Shown here piece by piece: positions 45,758 through 56,498 of a stretch of DNA of 57,028 nt; the stretch's first letter is position 1; each line of letters starts with the position of its first letter. The notes under the pieces are model-generated. The model had not been told where the DNA came from and did not search any database. It saw only the letters and a program-made list of their open reading frames with translations. The position numbers were made by a program, and so were the translations under genes. This stretch comes from Deltaproteobacteria bacterium (GTDB lineage Bacteria; Myxococcota; UBA727; VGSZ01), in contig JADZDP010000011.1 of NCBI GenBank assembly GCA_020850995.1, forward strand, positions 1 to 57,028. Direction: 5' to 3'.

Positions 45758-48262
45758 GTGATCGTCGACGTCGCCGTGCCGGTGGCGGGCCTGGAGGACG
45801 CCCTGAGCTACGCCGTGCCCGCGGCGCTGGCGGCGCGCGTGCGTCCGGGCGTGCGCGTGCAGGTCCCCGTGCGCGGCCGGCGCCTGGTCGGCGTGGTGAC
45901 CGACATCCACGACGACGCGCAGCGACACGCGCGTAGCTCGCCCCGCGATCTCAAGCTGGTGGCCGAGCTGCTCGACGACGAGCCGGTGGTGACGGCGGAG
46001 CAACTGGCGCTGGCGCGCTTCGTGGCGTCCTATTACGGCGAGCCGCTTGGGCCGTGCATGCGCCTGGTGCTGCCCCCCGATACCGACGTGGTCGTCGAGG
46101 CGCGCTTCGCGCTCACCGAGCGCGGCGAGCAGGCGCGCGTGTTCTCGGCCGCGCACGGCCTTGCGCGCGCCGACCTCGAGCTGCTCGCGGCCTTTGCCCC
46201 CGGTGAGCGCAAGCGCGAGCGCCAGCTCGTGAAGAGCGCGGCCCGCCGCGCGCGGCTGCACGCGCTGGTGGCGCGCGGCCTGGTGGAGCGCGTGGCGGAC
46301 CAGCGCCCCGTGGGCGCCGTGCGCCACCACGAGGTGCTGGTGCCCACCGAGGGCGCGGCGCTGCCCGCGCGCGCGCCGGCGCTCGCTGCCTTCGACGCCT
46401 GGCTGCGCGCCTTTGTCGTCGACGCCGGGCGCGGCGCCACGCTGGCCGAGGCGCAGGCGGCCCACAGCGGCGCGCGCGGCAAGATCGCCAAGCTGACGGC
46501 GCTCGGGCGGCTGCGAGTGGAGCGCAGCGTGCGCGTCGGCGCGCGCGCCGAGCCCGTGCTGCCCGCCCAGGGCCCGGCGACGACACTCAACGATGGGCAG
46601 GCGCGCGCCGTGACGGCGCTGCAAGGGGCGTTGGCGGCGCGGCGTGCGGCCGCCTTCCTCCTCGAGGGCGTCACCGGCTCGGGCAAGACCGAGGTGTACC
46701 TGCGCGCGCTGGCCACGGCGCTGTCGCAGGGCCGCGGCGCCTTGCTCTTGGTGCCCGAGATCTCGCTCACGCCCCAGCTCATCGGCCGCGTGCAGGCCGC
46801 CGTCGACGACCCGCGCTTGGTGGTAACGCTGCACTCGGGCGTGTCGGTGGCCGACCGCCGCGACGCCATCGCGCGCCTGCGCGAGGGCAGCGCCCGCGTG
46901 GTGGTGGGCGCGCGCTCGGCGCTGTTTTCGCCGGTGCCGGCGCTCGGGCTCGTCATCGTCGACGAGGAGCACGACGGCAGCCTCAAGCAAGACGAGAGCC
47001 CGCGCTACCACGCGCGCGACGTGGCGCTGTGGCGCGCCAAGCACGAGGGCGCCGTGTGCGTGCTCGGCTCGGCCACGCCCTCGCTCGAGAGCCGCCACAA
47101 CGCAGCGCAGGGCAAGCTCACGCACCTCGAGCTGCCGGTGCGCCATGGCGCCGCGCTGCCCACCGTGGAGATCGTGGACCTGCGCACGCGCGGGCAGCAG
47201 AAAGAGGCGCGCCGCCGCGACCGCATGAACGCCGACGAGGGGCCCGGCGTGGTGCTCTCGGGCCCGCTGGTCGAGGCCATGGCCGAGACGCTCGCGGCCG
47301 GCGAGCAGGTGCTCTTGTTCCTCAACAAGCGCGGCTACGCGGCCGCGCTCGTGTGCGAGGCCTGCGGTCACGTCGAGACCTGCCCGAGCTGCTCGGTGTC
47401 GCTCACCTACCACCGTCGACGCCACGGTCTCGTGTGCCACCAATGCGATCACGAGCGCCGCCTGCCGAGCTCGTGCCCAGCCTGCGCCACCGAGGGCCTG
47501 CTGCTGCTCGGCCTCGGCACCGAGCGCGTCGAGAGCGAGGTCAAGGCGCGCTTCCCCGACGCGCGCGTGGCTCGCCTCGATCGCGACACGGCGCGCGCCA
47601 AGGGCGAGCTCGAGCGCGTGCTGTCCGACGTGCATGCCGGGCGCGTCGACGTGCTGGTGGGCACGCAGATGATCGCCAAGGGCCACGACTTCGCGGGTGT
47701 GCGCCTGGTGGGCGTGGTGCTGGCCGACGTGGCGCTGGCGCTGCCGGACTTTCGCGCCGCCGAGCGCTCGTTCGCGCTCTTGGCCCAGGTAGCGGGGCGC
47801 GCGGGCCGACGCGGCGCGCGCGGGCGCGTGCTCATCCAGACCTTCCAGCCCGAGCACCCGGCGCTGCGCTTCACGCTCGAGCACGACGCCAAGGGCTTCG
47901 CCGCCGGCGAGCTCGAGGTGCGCCGCGCGCTGCACTACCCGCCCTTCTCGCGCGCCGCGCTGGTGCGCGTCGAGTGCACCGACGAGAGCGCCGCCGCCGC
48001 GCTCGCGTCGTCGATCGCCGGGCGCGTGCGACGCGCGGGGGCGGCGCTTGCGCTCGGCAGCTTCAGCGTGCTCGGCCCCGCGCCCTGCCCACTCGAGCGC
48101 CTGCACGGGCGCAGCCGCTGGCAGGTGTTCGTGCGCGCGCACAGCGCCCAGGCGCGCGCCGCGCTGGTGGCGGGGCTGCGCCACGACCCCGCGGTGCGCG
48201 CCGATCTGGCGCGGGCCGAGGCACGCCTCGTCGTGGATCTCGACCCCGTGCACCTTCTGTAG
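45758..48262 (+). CDS. priA: Primosomal protein N' (replication restart helicase PriA)
   Basis: An 834-residue protein with full PriA layout. The N-terminal DNA-binding domain (MIVDVAVPVAGLEDALSYAV, RPGVRVQVPVRGRRLVGVV) recognises fork 3' ends. The helicase core has LLEGVTGSGKTEVYL (Walker A, about residue 305) and VDEEHDGSLKQDESPRYHAR (DEEH box). The zinc region has CEACG, CPSCS, CHQCD and CPAC (about residues 533-575). The second helicase domain has GTERVESEV and GTQMIAKGHDFAGV. It reloads the replicative helicase at stalled forks. The start is GTG 45758. It is longer than E. coli PriA (732), mostly from an Ala/Arg-rich insert between the DNA-binding domain and the helicase. Confidence 0.95.
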   Translation: MIVDVAVPVAGLEDALSYAVPAALAARVRPGVRVQVPVRGRRLVGVVTDIHDDAQRHARSSPRDLKLVAELLDDEPVVTAEQLALARFVASYYGEPLGPCMRLVLPPDTDVVVEARFALTERGEQARVFSAAHGLARADLELLAAFAPGERKRERQLVKSAARRARLHALVARGLVERVADQRPVGAVRHHEVLVPTEGAALPARAPALAAFDAWLRAFVVDAGRGATLAEAQAAHSGARGKIAKLTALGRLRVERSVRVGARAEPVLPAQGPATTLNDGQARAVTALQGALAARRAAAFLLEGVTGSGKTEVYLRALATALSQGRGALLLVPEISLTPQLIGRVQAAVDDPRLVVTLHSGVSVADRRDAIARLREGSARVVVGARSALFSPVPALGLVIVDEEHDGSLKQDESPRYHARDVALWRAKHEGAVCVLGSATPSLESRHNAAQGKLTHLELPVRHGAALPTVEIVDLRTRGQQKEARRRDRMNADEGPGVVLSGPLVEAMAETLAAGEQVLLFLNKRGYAAALVCEACGHVETCPSCSVSLTYHRRRHGLVCHQCDHERRLPSSCPACATEGLLLLGLGTERVESEVKARFPDARVARLDRDTARAKGELERVLSDVHAGRVDVLVGTQMIAKGHDFAGVRLVGVVLADVALALPDFRAAERSFALLAQVAGRAGRRGARGRVLIQTFQPEHPALRFTLEHDAKGFAAGELEVRRALHYPPFSRAALVRVECTDESAAAALASSIAGRVRRAGAALALGSFSVLGPAPCPLERLHGRSRWQVFVRAHSAQARAALVAGLRHDPAVRADLARAEARLVVDLDPVHLL

Positions 48263-48361
48263 CCTGAGGTGCGCGCCGGTCCGAAACTTGGACCCCCCAC
48301 ACACCGCGTGCTATCGCCATCGTGTCGACGAGGACGCTCCACCTCGTCGCCGAGGTCTGGC

Positions 48362-51300
48362 GTGGCGGTGCGCGTCTTGGTGGTGACGTCCCGTACGGCC
48401 TTTGCCGAGGCCCTGTCGGTCGCGTTGCGCGCCAGCGACCTCGACTACGTTGGCGCGCGCCGCGGCACCGATGCCGTCACGGCGGTGCAAGACGATCTCC
48501 CGGGCGCGGTCATCATCGACCTCACGAGCCCCATCGGCGCGCTGCAGCCCATCACCGACGCCGTACGCGCCGGGCCCCAGGGCGCCGACGTGCCCATCAT
48601 CTTCTGTGGCGACGGCAACCAGGGCATCAAGTCGACCACCGACGCGCTCATCGCGGGGGGCGACGGCTTCTTCCTCTTGCCCGCCGAGGCGCAGCGCGTG
48701 GTCGCCAAGATCGCGACCTACGTGGGCTGCCAGGTGCCCGAGCTGCCCGCCAGCCTGGTCTTGCCCAAGCCCGAGCCCGGTGAGCTCGAGGACGAGATCG
48801 AAGGCCCACCGCCCTCTTCGGAATTCGCCGACACCACCGCCCCCAACGCCACGCCGCGCCCCGTGTCGATCATCGAGGAGTCCCTCGACCGCGAGCTCGA
48901 GGACGCCACCGATTCGCTGGCGCTGCAAGCGGTGGAGGCGGCCATCGCGGCGGCGCGCACGCGCTCGGGCGAAGGGCCCACGCTGCGCGACGGCGCCGCC
49001 GAAGCGGCGCGCGCCGCCGAGGCCGAGGCCGAGCGCGCCGCCGAGGCCGAAGCAGAGGCCGAGCGCGCCGCCGAAGCCGAGGTCGAGCGCCTCGCCTTGG
49101 AGGAGCAGCGCAAGGCAGAGGAAGAGCGCCGCGAGGCAGAGGAGGAGCGCGAGCGCGCCGAGGAGCAGCGCAAGGCCGAGGAAGATCGCCGCAAGGCAGA
49201 GGAAGAGCGCGAGCGCGCCGAGGAGCAGCAACGCAGAGCGGAACACGAGCGCCACAAGGCCGAAGAAGAGCGCAAGCGCGCCGAGCTTGAGCGCGATGCC
49301 GCCGAGCAGCAGAGCCGGCGCGCCGAGGAGCGCAGCCGCGCCGCCGACGAGCAGCGGCGCACCGCCGAGCAGCAGCGCAAGGCCGCCGAGCAGCAGCGCA
49401 AGGCCGCCGAGCAGCGCCGCGAGGCCGCCGAGCGCGAGGCCGCCGAGGCCGAGGCGCTGGCCGCTGCGCGCCAAGCCGACGTCGATCGTCAAGAAGCGGA
49501 GCTGGCGCGCCTCGACGCCGAGGCCGGTGAGCGCATTCGCGTGCTCGAGGAGCAACGGCGCCAGGCCGAGCAGGCGGCGCGGGTCGCCGCCGAGAGCGCA
49601 CAGCGCGCCGCCGAGGAGGCCGCCGAGCGCGAGCTGCGGGAGCGCGCGCGCCTCTCGGAGCTCGAGCACCAGCGCAAGCAGGCCGAGATCGATGCGCGAC
49701 GCGCCCTCGAGGAGGCGGCCCTGCGCGAACGCGAAGGGCAGCGCACCATCAGCGAGGTGCTGGCAGCCGAGGAGCGCGAGCGCGCTCGCCTCGACGAGCT
49801 GCAGGCGCGCCGCGACGCCATCGAGCTCGAGGCGCAGCAGGCCTTCGACGAGCTGGCGCAGCGACGCGTGGAGTCGGAGCAGGCGGCGCACCGCGCCGCC
49901 GCCGAGGCCGCCGAGCGCGAGGGGCAGATGCGCGCGCGGCTCGAGGAGCTCGAGCGTGAACGAGTGCGCCGCGAGACCGATCTCGAGCGCGCGCAGCTGG
50001 CGCGTCGGCAGCGTGAGGCCGAGGAGCGCGCGCGCCTCGAGGAGCTGGCCGAGCACCGGCGGCGCGTGGAAGAGCGTCTGCGCCGCGACGCCGAGGCGCA
50101 GGCCCAACGCGATCACGACGAGCAAGCGCGCCTGGCCGCCCTCGAGGAGGAGCGCAGCCGCGCGGAAGACGAGCTGCGCGCGCTCCTCGAGGAGCGGCAG
50201 CGCGAGATCGGCACCGAGGAGCAGCGCCTCGACGAGCTGAGGCGCAGCATCGAGTCCGCTACCGAGCGCGAGCACGCGCGCGCCGAGGAGCGCATCCGCC
50301 TCGAGGCCGAGGCCGAGACACGGCTCACGGAGGCGCGCGCCGAGCGCGCCCGGCTCGAGGCCGAAGCTGCCGCCGAGCTCGAGAAGCTGCGCCACCTGCG
50401 CGACGAAGAGGAGCTCGCGCGCCGCGAGCTCGACGAGAAGCGCACACGCGCGCGCCTGGCCTTCCAGAGCGGGCGCCTCGATGCCGTGGCGCCTGGCGAT
50501 CGCGCCAGCGGCACCGACGTGGGCAGCCGCCTGCGCCCCAGCACCGATGCCGATGGACAGGTGGCGGGCGATCCGCTGCTGCCACAGCTCACCATCGACG
50601 CCACACCGCCGCCGCCGCCGACCATGGTGCCGCTCGAGCCCCCTGCCGGCCGATTCGCCGACGGCGAGCTACCCGCGCTGCTGTGGGCCTGCGCCAACCT
50701 GCACGTCACCGGCGTCCTCGACGTCAGCTTCGACGACGGGCGCGTGCGCACCGTGTATTTCGAAGAGGGCGAGCCCGTGCTGGTGACGAGCGCGCTGCCC
50801 GTCGATCGCCCCGAGGAGGGCCTGCTGCGCGCCGGCCTCATCACCGCCGCGCGCTACAACGAGCTTCGTGCTGGCCCCTTGCGCTCGCCGCGCCGCACCG
50901 CCGCCGCGCTGGTCGCCGAGGGCGTGCTCAAGCCCGAAGAGCTGTTCCCCGCGGTGCGCGGCGTGCTCACCGAGCAGGTGCTGAGCCTGCTCGAGCACGA
51001 CGTGGGCGGCTTCGCGTGGCGCGAGGGGCTCGCGCACGCCGCCGACCGCGTGCGGCTCGAGCACCGCCTCGACGCGCTCATCGCCGAGGGTGTCCGGCGC
51101 AAGTTCGACGAGCGGCGCCTGTGGCTGGTGCTCGGCGGTCCCGCCTCGCTGGTGACCCCCGACGACCGCGCGCGGGAATTGCCGCCGCTCTCGCCCGAAG
51201 AGAAGCTCGCGCTCGTCCGGCTGGACGGCACGCGCGCGCTCGAGGACGTCATCCTCGAGACCGGCATCGCGCCCCAGGTGGTGCTGCGCACGGCGCTCAT

Positions 51301-51694
51301 CGCGATCGCGTGCGGCGCCGCGCGCATGCTGGCGCGTGGTGTGCCTGCCGATCCGGCCGAGCGCCAGGCGCAGCGCGCCCGCTCGGTGGCCATCGATCAG
51401 GCGCGCGTGCTCGATCGCCTGCACGCGGCGCGAAACGGCGACTACTACAGCTTCCTCGGCCTCGACGTGCACGCCTCGCCCTTTGAGGTGCAGCGCGCCG
51501 CCGAGCGCCTGCGTCAGCGCTTCGCGCCTGCGCGCTTCGCCGACCCCGCCTTCGCCGAGCTGCAGGCGGCGCTGGCCGAGATCGTCGAGGTCACCTACGA
51601 CGCCGAGGCCGTGCTGGGCGACGAGGCGCTGGCCGAGGGCTACCGCAAGAACCTGCTGGGTGCGGTGCCGCGCTTGCAGCGACGGCGCGCGTAG
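48362..51694 (+). CDS. REC-like / coiled-coil / DUF4388-type / J-like multidomain protein (1,110 aa)
   Basis: Four regions are visible. Residues 1-125 look like a response-regulator receiver (VRVLVVTSRTAFAEAL, AVIIDLTSP, PIIFCGDG). The acidic pair of a true receiver is incomplete, so phosphorylation is doubtful. Residues 220-700 are a very long Glu/Arg/Ala coiled coil. Residues 760-890 match the DUF4388/PATAN type (LPALLWACANLHVTGVLDVS, RTVYFEEGEPVLVTSALP). The C-terminus (NGDYYSFLGLDVHASPFEVQ) is J-domain-like without an HPD motif. This combination is typical of Myxococcota and is linked there to gliding or polarity; function here is inference. The GTG at 48362 has GAGG upstream. Confidence 0.75.
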   Translation: MAVRVLVVTSRTAFAEALSVALRASDLDYVGARRGTDAVTAVQDDLPGAVIIDLTSPIGALQPITDAVRAGPQGADVPIIFCGDGNQGIKSTTDALIAGGDGFFLLPAEAQRVVAKIATYVGCQVPELPASLVLPKPEPGELEDEIEGPPPSSEFADTTAPNATPRPVSIIEESLDRELEDATDSLALQAVEAAIAAARTRSGEGPTLRDGAAEAARAAEAEAERAAEAEAEAERAAEAEVERLALEEQRKAEEERREAEEERERAEEQRKAEEDRRKAEEERERAEEQQRRAEHERHKAEEERKRAELERDAAEQQSRRAEERSRAADEQRRTAEQQRKAAEQQRKAAEQRREAAEREAAEAEALAAARQADVDRQEAELARLDAEAGERIRVLEEQRRQAEQAARVAAESAQRAAEEAAERELRERARLSELEHQRKQAEIDARRALEEAALREREGQRTISEVLAAEERERARLDELQARRDAIELEAQQAFDELAQRRVESEQAAHRAAAEAAEREGQMRARLEELERERVRRETDLERAQLARRQREAEERARLEELAEHRRRVEERLRRDAEAQAQRDHDEQARLAALEEERSRAEDELRALLEERQREIGTEEQRLDELRRSIESATEREHARAEERIRLEAEAETRLTEARAERARLEAEAAAELEKLRHLRDEEELARRELDEKRTRARLAFQSGRLDAVAPGDRASGTDVGSRLRPSTDADGQVAGDPLLPQLTIDATPPPPPTMVPLEPPAGRFADGELPALLWACANLHVTGVLDVSFDDGRVRTVYFEEGEPVLVTSALPVDRPEEGLLRAGLITAARYNELRAGPLRSPRRTAAALVAEGVLKPEELFPAVRGVLTEQVLSLLEHDVGGFAWREGLAHAADRVRLEHRLDALIAEGVRRKFDERRLWLVLGGPASLVTPDDRARELPPLSPEEKLALVRLDGTRALEDVILETGIAPQVVLRTALIAIACGAARMLARGVPADPAERQAQRARSVAIDQARVLDRLHAARNGDYYSFLGLDVHASPFEVQRAAERLRQRFAPARFADPAFAELQAALAEIVEVTYDAEAVLGDEALAEGYRKNLLGAVPRLQRRRA

Positions 51695-51703
51695 TCCCTC
51701 GCC

Positions 51704-54166
51704 TCACCCGCCGAGGCCGTCGGGCGTGCAGGTGCCGTAGCGGTCGCACAGGTAGCCCTCGTCGAAGCGGCACTGCGCGTCCGACACGCAGCGCAGCAGA
51801 CACACCGCGCACGGCCCCGTGTCGCACTCGAGGATCTCGCATGCCGCGTTCTCGCCGCACGCGCCGTCGAGGTCGCACAGGCGCGAACAGTAGCCGCCCG
51901 AGAACGAGGTGATGCAGGCGGCGTCGGCCGCGAAGCGACAGTCGCCGTCGTCGACACAGGGGACGCCCACGCCGCCCTCCACTTCGGGGATGAAGCCGCC
52001 GAGGATGCTGAAGTCGATGTCCTCCACGCGCTCGTCATCGCCCAGCTCCACCCACTGTGGCTCCTCGGTGTCGGGGTAGGCGCCGCTCGACTCGCGCTGC
52101 GCGTCGTACAGACCATCTTGGTTGTCGTCGCCCACGGCGAACACCTGGTACGCGCCGGCGGGCAGGCCCTCGATCTGGTACGTGAAGCCGTCGCCGCGCA
52201 GGGCCGTCGCCGAGGCCACGCGCTCGAGCTCACCGCCGTCGCCCTCGCGATAGGCGGTGACCTGGATGCTCTGGATCTGTCGAGGGTTGCGGCCCTGGTC
52301 GTCGTTGAAGCCCAGGTTGACCACGGCCTCTTGGCCGGCGGCGTCGCCCTCGCCCACGATGACCAGGTTGGCGCTGCCCGCCTCGAAGCCGCCGCGCGCC
52401 AGCGACACCGTGAGCGCGACCCGCCCACCGGGCGCCGTGGCCACGTCGACGGCGCCGACGCCGGGCGAGACATCGAACAGGTCGGCCTGCGCGCCCTCGA
52501 TCAAGGTGTGGAAGGCGAACGGTGCGTTGCCGAGGTTGACCACCGAGATCTGCCGCGTCTGGATGCCTGGCGGGAAGAACTGCGAGGTGCTGTCGGCCAC
52601 CAAGAGCGGCGTGAGCTGAATCTCGCCGCCCGACAAGAGCAGCGCCGAGAGCGCATCGAGCCAGCCGGCGCCGCAGCCCTCGGAGCAGACGCCGCGAGGA
52701 TCGGCCGCGGCCTTCAGCACGCTCTCTACCTGCGCCTGCGTCAGCGTGTCGTTGGTCGAGAGCATGAGCGCCACCACGCCGCTCACCTGTGGCGCCGCCA
52801 TGCTCGTGCCCTCGCGCAGGTCGTACTCCATGCCCGCGAGCGACAAGATGGCGTCGTCTTGGCCGTCGGAGTTGAGGTCGGTGCCCGCCTGGCCGCCGGG
52901 CGCCATGATGTCGATGGTGGTGCCCCAGTTCGAGTAGTCGGCGCGCACGCCGCTGATGTTGATGGCGCCTACCGTGATCATGCCCGCGCAATTGGCCGGC
53001 GTGATGTTAGCGGCGTCCTCGTCGGAGTTGCCCGCGGCCGCCACCAAGAGCGGCATCTGCGGGTAGCGGTTGTCGGTATCGTTCAAGATGCTGCTGATGA
53101 TGTCGTCCCAGATCTCCTGGCTGCCCGCCTGGCTCGGACCACCGAGGCTCAGGTTGACGACGTGCGCCGGCTTGACGTTGCGCGGCACGCCCTGCACGTC
53201 GGGATCGCCGATGGCCCACAACAGGCCGTCGATGATGTCGTCGTCGTAGCCGCTCAAGCCCTCGCCGAGCACGCGCACCGGCACGAGCTGGCCGAGCCAG
53301 GTGATACCCGCCACGCCCTCGCCGCCGTTGTCGGTCTCGGCGGCGATGATGCCGGCCGTGTGCGTGCCGTGCCAGCTCGACTCGGCGCCGAACGCGTGAT
53401 CGCCGGGGTCCTCGGGGTTGGTGTCGCGGCCGGGGATCTCGTCGGCGTCGAGCCCGCTGTCGCTGATGAGATCGGCGCCCACCAGCGTGTTGTTGATGGG
53501 GTCGCGCGCGATGCGCGCGTTGATGTCGGGGTGCGCTTGCACGAGCCCGCTGTCGACGACGGCGATGATGACGTTTGGGTTGCCCGCCGAGATGTCCCAG
53601 GCGGCGTTCATGTGGATGGCGTCGAAGTGCCACTGGTAGCCGTACAGCTCGTCGTTGGGCGTGCGAAAGCCCCACTTCTTCAGGTTGCGGGCCACGGTCT
53701 TCACGCCGGGCGCGCGCACCTTGGCCAGCGCGTCCACCGCCAGCGAGGTGCGCGCGGCGTCGAGCGGCGCGCCGCGCTCGTCGCGCAGCTCTACCTTGCA
53801 GAAGCGCTGCGCCGAGCAGCGCACCACCTGGGCGCGCACGTCGTCGAGCGCGGCGTCGCGCAGCATGCGCGCCAGCGCCGGAGCCAACGTGACGCGGTCG
53901 TAGGCCTTGGGCTCGAACAGCACCAGCGCGTCGCCGGCCTTCCACTGCAGCGGCAGCTTCGAGCCCGCGCGCGCAGGCGCGTCAGCGGCGCGGCCCACGG
54001 GACGCGGCGCCGCGCGCACAGAGAAGCCGCCCGAGGGGCCCTCGATGTCGATCTGACCGGCGATGGCGCCCTCGGGCTCGTCGCCGATGCCGGCGTCGGG
54101 GCGCGCATCGAGCTCGAAGCAGCCCGCCGCCAAGAGCCCGACCACACTCACCCACACGATCCGCAT
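51704..54166 (-). CDS. Subtilisin-like (S8) protease lipoprotein with cysteine-rich C-terminus
   Basis: An 820-residue protein. The N-terminus MRIVWVSVVGLLAAGC is a lipoprotein signal (lipobox AAGC). A propeptide-like region is followed by the S8 domain with all catalytic residues: VVDSGL (Asp205), WHGTHTAG (His266), AAAGNSDED (oxyanion Asn region) and GTSMAAPQVSG (Ser455). Beta-sandwich modules follow (about 530-700). The last 80 residues are cysteine-rich (CVDDGDCRF, CSRLCDLDGACGENAACEIL, CAVCLLRCVSDAQC), a type of EGF/defensin-like tail common in Myxococcota surface proteins. It is an extracellular or surface protease. It converges on the 1,110-residue gene, with only nine bases between stops. 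Confidence 0.9.
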   Translation of the reverse strand: MRIVWVSVVGLLAAGCFELDARPDAGIGDEPEGAIAGQIDIEGPSGGFSVRAAPRPVGRAADAPARAGSKLPLQWKAGDALVLFEPKAYDRVTLAPALARMLRDAALDDVRAQVVRCSAQRFCKVELRDERGAPLDAARTSLAVDALAKVRAPGVKTVARNLKKWGFRTPNDELYGYQWHFDAIHMNAAWDISAGNPNVIIAVVDSGLVQAHPDINARIARDPINNTLVGADLISDSGLDADEIPGRDTNPEDPGDHAFGAESSWHGTHTAGIIAAETDNGGEGVAGITWLGQLVPVRVLGEGLSGYDDDIIDGLLWAIGDPDVQGVPRNVKPAHVVNLSLGGPSQAGSQEIWDDIISSILNDTDNRYPQMPLLVAAAGNSDEDAANITPANCAGMITVGAINISGVRADYSNWGTTIDIMAPGGQAGTDLNSDGQDDAILSLAGMEYDLREGTSMAAPQVSGVVALMLSTNDTLTQAQVESVLKAAADPRGVCSEGCGAGWLDALSALLLSGGEIQLTPLLVADSTSQFFPPGIQTRQISVVNLGNAPFAFHTLIEGAQADLFDVSPGVGAVDVATAPGGRVALTVSLARGGFEAGSANLVIVGEGDAAGQEAVVNLGFNDDQGRNPRQIQSIQVTAYREGDGGELERVASATALRGDGFTYQIEGLPAGAYQVFAVGDDNQDGLYDAQRESSGAYPDTEEPQWVELGDDERVEDIDFSILGGFIPEVEGGVGVPCVDDGDCRFAADAACITSFSGGYCSRLCDLDGACGENAACEILECDTGPCAVCLLRCVSDAQCRFDEGYLCDRYGTCTPDGLGG

Positions 54167-54336
54167 GCCGGCCTCCGCGCCCCGCAGCCTAGCACCCGTC
54201 CGGCGGCCCCGCCGCGCGCGAACGCCGCCGGTGCCGGTGCTACCGAGGGAATATCCGTCGTGCCCCTGGCCGGGTTGCCTCGCTCGACGCTCGAGGGTCA
54301 GCACCTGAGCATCCCCGCGACCCTCCGCGCCCAGCG
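54167..54336. other. Intergenic, 170 bases
   Basis: The gap between the S8 protease start and the end of the zinc-ribbon gene, both on the minus strand. It should contain the protease promoter, but no confident -35/-10 or hairpin was seen. Confidence 0.4.
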
Positions 54337-55425
54337 CTACCGCGCCATCAGGGCGCGCCGCAGCTCCTCGATGCGCGGATCGCCGGGCAAGAGCTCCGCC
54401 GCCATGTGCATGTACGCCATCGCCGCCTGGCGCTTGCCCGCGCGCTGCTCGGCGAGCGCTCGCTCGAGCAGCGCGTTGGCCTGGGCGCGCGCGTGTGCAT
54501 CCGTTGGCGACGGGCGCTGGGGCGAGGCGGGCGCGGGCGCCGACGGCGACGCCGCGCTCGATGGCGACGGCGCCTGCCCCGGCAGCGGCATGGCCGCCGG
54601 ATGTGCCGCCTGGCCGGGCAGCGGCAGCGGCGCCGGACGCGCCGCCTTCGGCGGCGGCGGCGCCGGCAGCGGCGGAGGCGGCGCGGGGATGGTGGGGTGC
54701 GGGCCGCTGTCGGCCAGGTCGTCGTCCTCGAGCAGCGCGCGCACGTCGGGCTGGTACGCGCCCACCACCTCGATGACGCCGCGATCGGCCAGCATGCTGA
54801 TGGCCACCTTGAGGTCGGCGAAGGCGAGCCCGGCTTTCTTGCGCAAACGCGCCAGCGGGCGTTTGCCGTCGAGGAACGAGAGCACGTGCTGCTCGAAGGC
54901 AGAGAGCGACGCGACATCGGTGCCGGGCTTCTGTCGCAGCACCACCTGCGGCTGCACCATGGCCTGCCGATCGATGCGGTGTGAGCCGGTCTCTTCCTCG
55001 AACACGCCGGCCCCGTCGAGCACGAAGGCGCCGGTGCTCTCCTCGAGGAAGGACTGGAAGGCGTCTGCCGGCTTCTCGACCGTCACGGGCGGCGGCGGGC
55101 TCGGCGCGGCGCTTGTGAGGGGCGGCGGCACGTCGTCGACCGGCGGCGGCACGTCGTCGACCGGGGGCGGCGCAAGGTCGGTGCGCTCGTCGAAACCGCC
55201 GAGGTCGACGGCGGCAACCACCGCCAGACGTGAAGGATCCGTGCGGGGCGCGTCGGCGTGCTCGTCGTCGAACAGGGGCGCCGACAAGCTCGGCGAAGTG
55301 GGTGGGTCGAGGTCGCCGTCGACGGCGGCGATCAGATCGGCGTCGATGATGGCCCCGCACGAGCCGCAGAAGCCGTCGTCCTGGTCCATGGGCTTGCTGC
55401 ACTGGGGGCAGGCGACGATGGGCAC
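54337..55425 (-). CDS. Zinc-ribbon, proline-rich protein with helical C-terminus (362 aa)
   Basis: The N-terminus is a zinc ribbon with two cysteine pairs (MPIVACPQCSKPMDQDDGFC, then GSCG). A long acidic, proline-rich linker follows, with the repeat PPPVDDVPPPVDDVPPP. Around residues 175-240 is a winged-helix-like segment (FEQHVLSFLDGKRPLARLRK, KAGLAFADLKVAISMLADRG, VIEVVGAY), similar to the small domain often found beside DUF4388-type proteins. After a second proline-rich stretch the last 55 residues form a TPR-like helical pair (ANALLERALAEQRAGKRQAA, MAYMHMAAELLPGDPRIEEL). It is cytoplasmic with no enzymatic motif; an adaptor role is inference. Confidence 0.7.
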   Translation of the reverse strand: MPIVACPQCSKPMDQDDGFCGSCGAIIDADLIAAVDGDLDPPTSPSLSAPLFDDEHADAPRTDPSRLAVVAAVDLGGFDERTDLAPPPVDDVPPPVDDVPPPLTSAAPSPPPPVTVEKPADAFQSFLEESTGAFVLDGAGVFEEETGSHRIDRQAMVQPQVVLRQKPGTDVASLSAFEQHVLSFLDGKRPLARLRKKAGLAFADLKVAISMLADRGVIEVVGAYQPDVRALLEDDDLADSGPHPTIPAPPPPLPAPPPPKAARPAPLPLPGQAAHPAAMPLPGQAPSPSSAASPSAPAPASPQRPSPTDAHARAQANALLERALAEQRAGKRQAAMAYMHMAAELLPGDPRIEELRRALMAR

Positions 55426-55490
55426 GGGAACATCCTACGACGGGTGGCCGCGGCGAGGTTTGCGCGAGGGCCCACAGCAGCCACAAACGA

Positions 55491-55515
55491 CGAACCCGGC
55501 CAGCGGCCGGGTTCG
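55491..55515 (-). terminator. Intrinsic terminator of rpsB
   Basis: A perfect 11-base stem, CGAACCCGGCC-AGC-GGCCGGGTTCG, lies 27 bases after the rpsB stop on the minus strand. It is followed in that direction by TCGTTTGTGG, which is only modestly T-rich. Position and stem strength make this a likely terminator. Confidence 0.8.
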
Positions 55516-55541
55516 AGCGAGCACGTGCGTGCGCTCGGGCC

Positions 55542-56498
<957 letters not shown>

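Noticed and set aside
45713..48304. 863-codon minus-strand frame
   Set aside because: Antisense to priA, which shows every expected motif.
48311..50395. 694-codon minus-strand frame, Leu/Gly-rich
   Set aside because: Mirror of the Glu/Arg/Ala coiled-coil coding region; the leucine richness is an artefact of reading GAG and CTC codons backwards.
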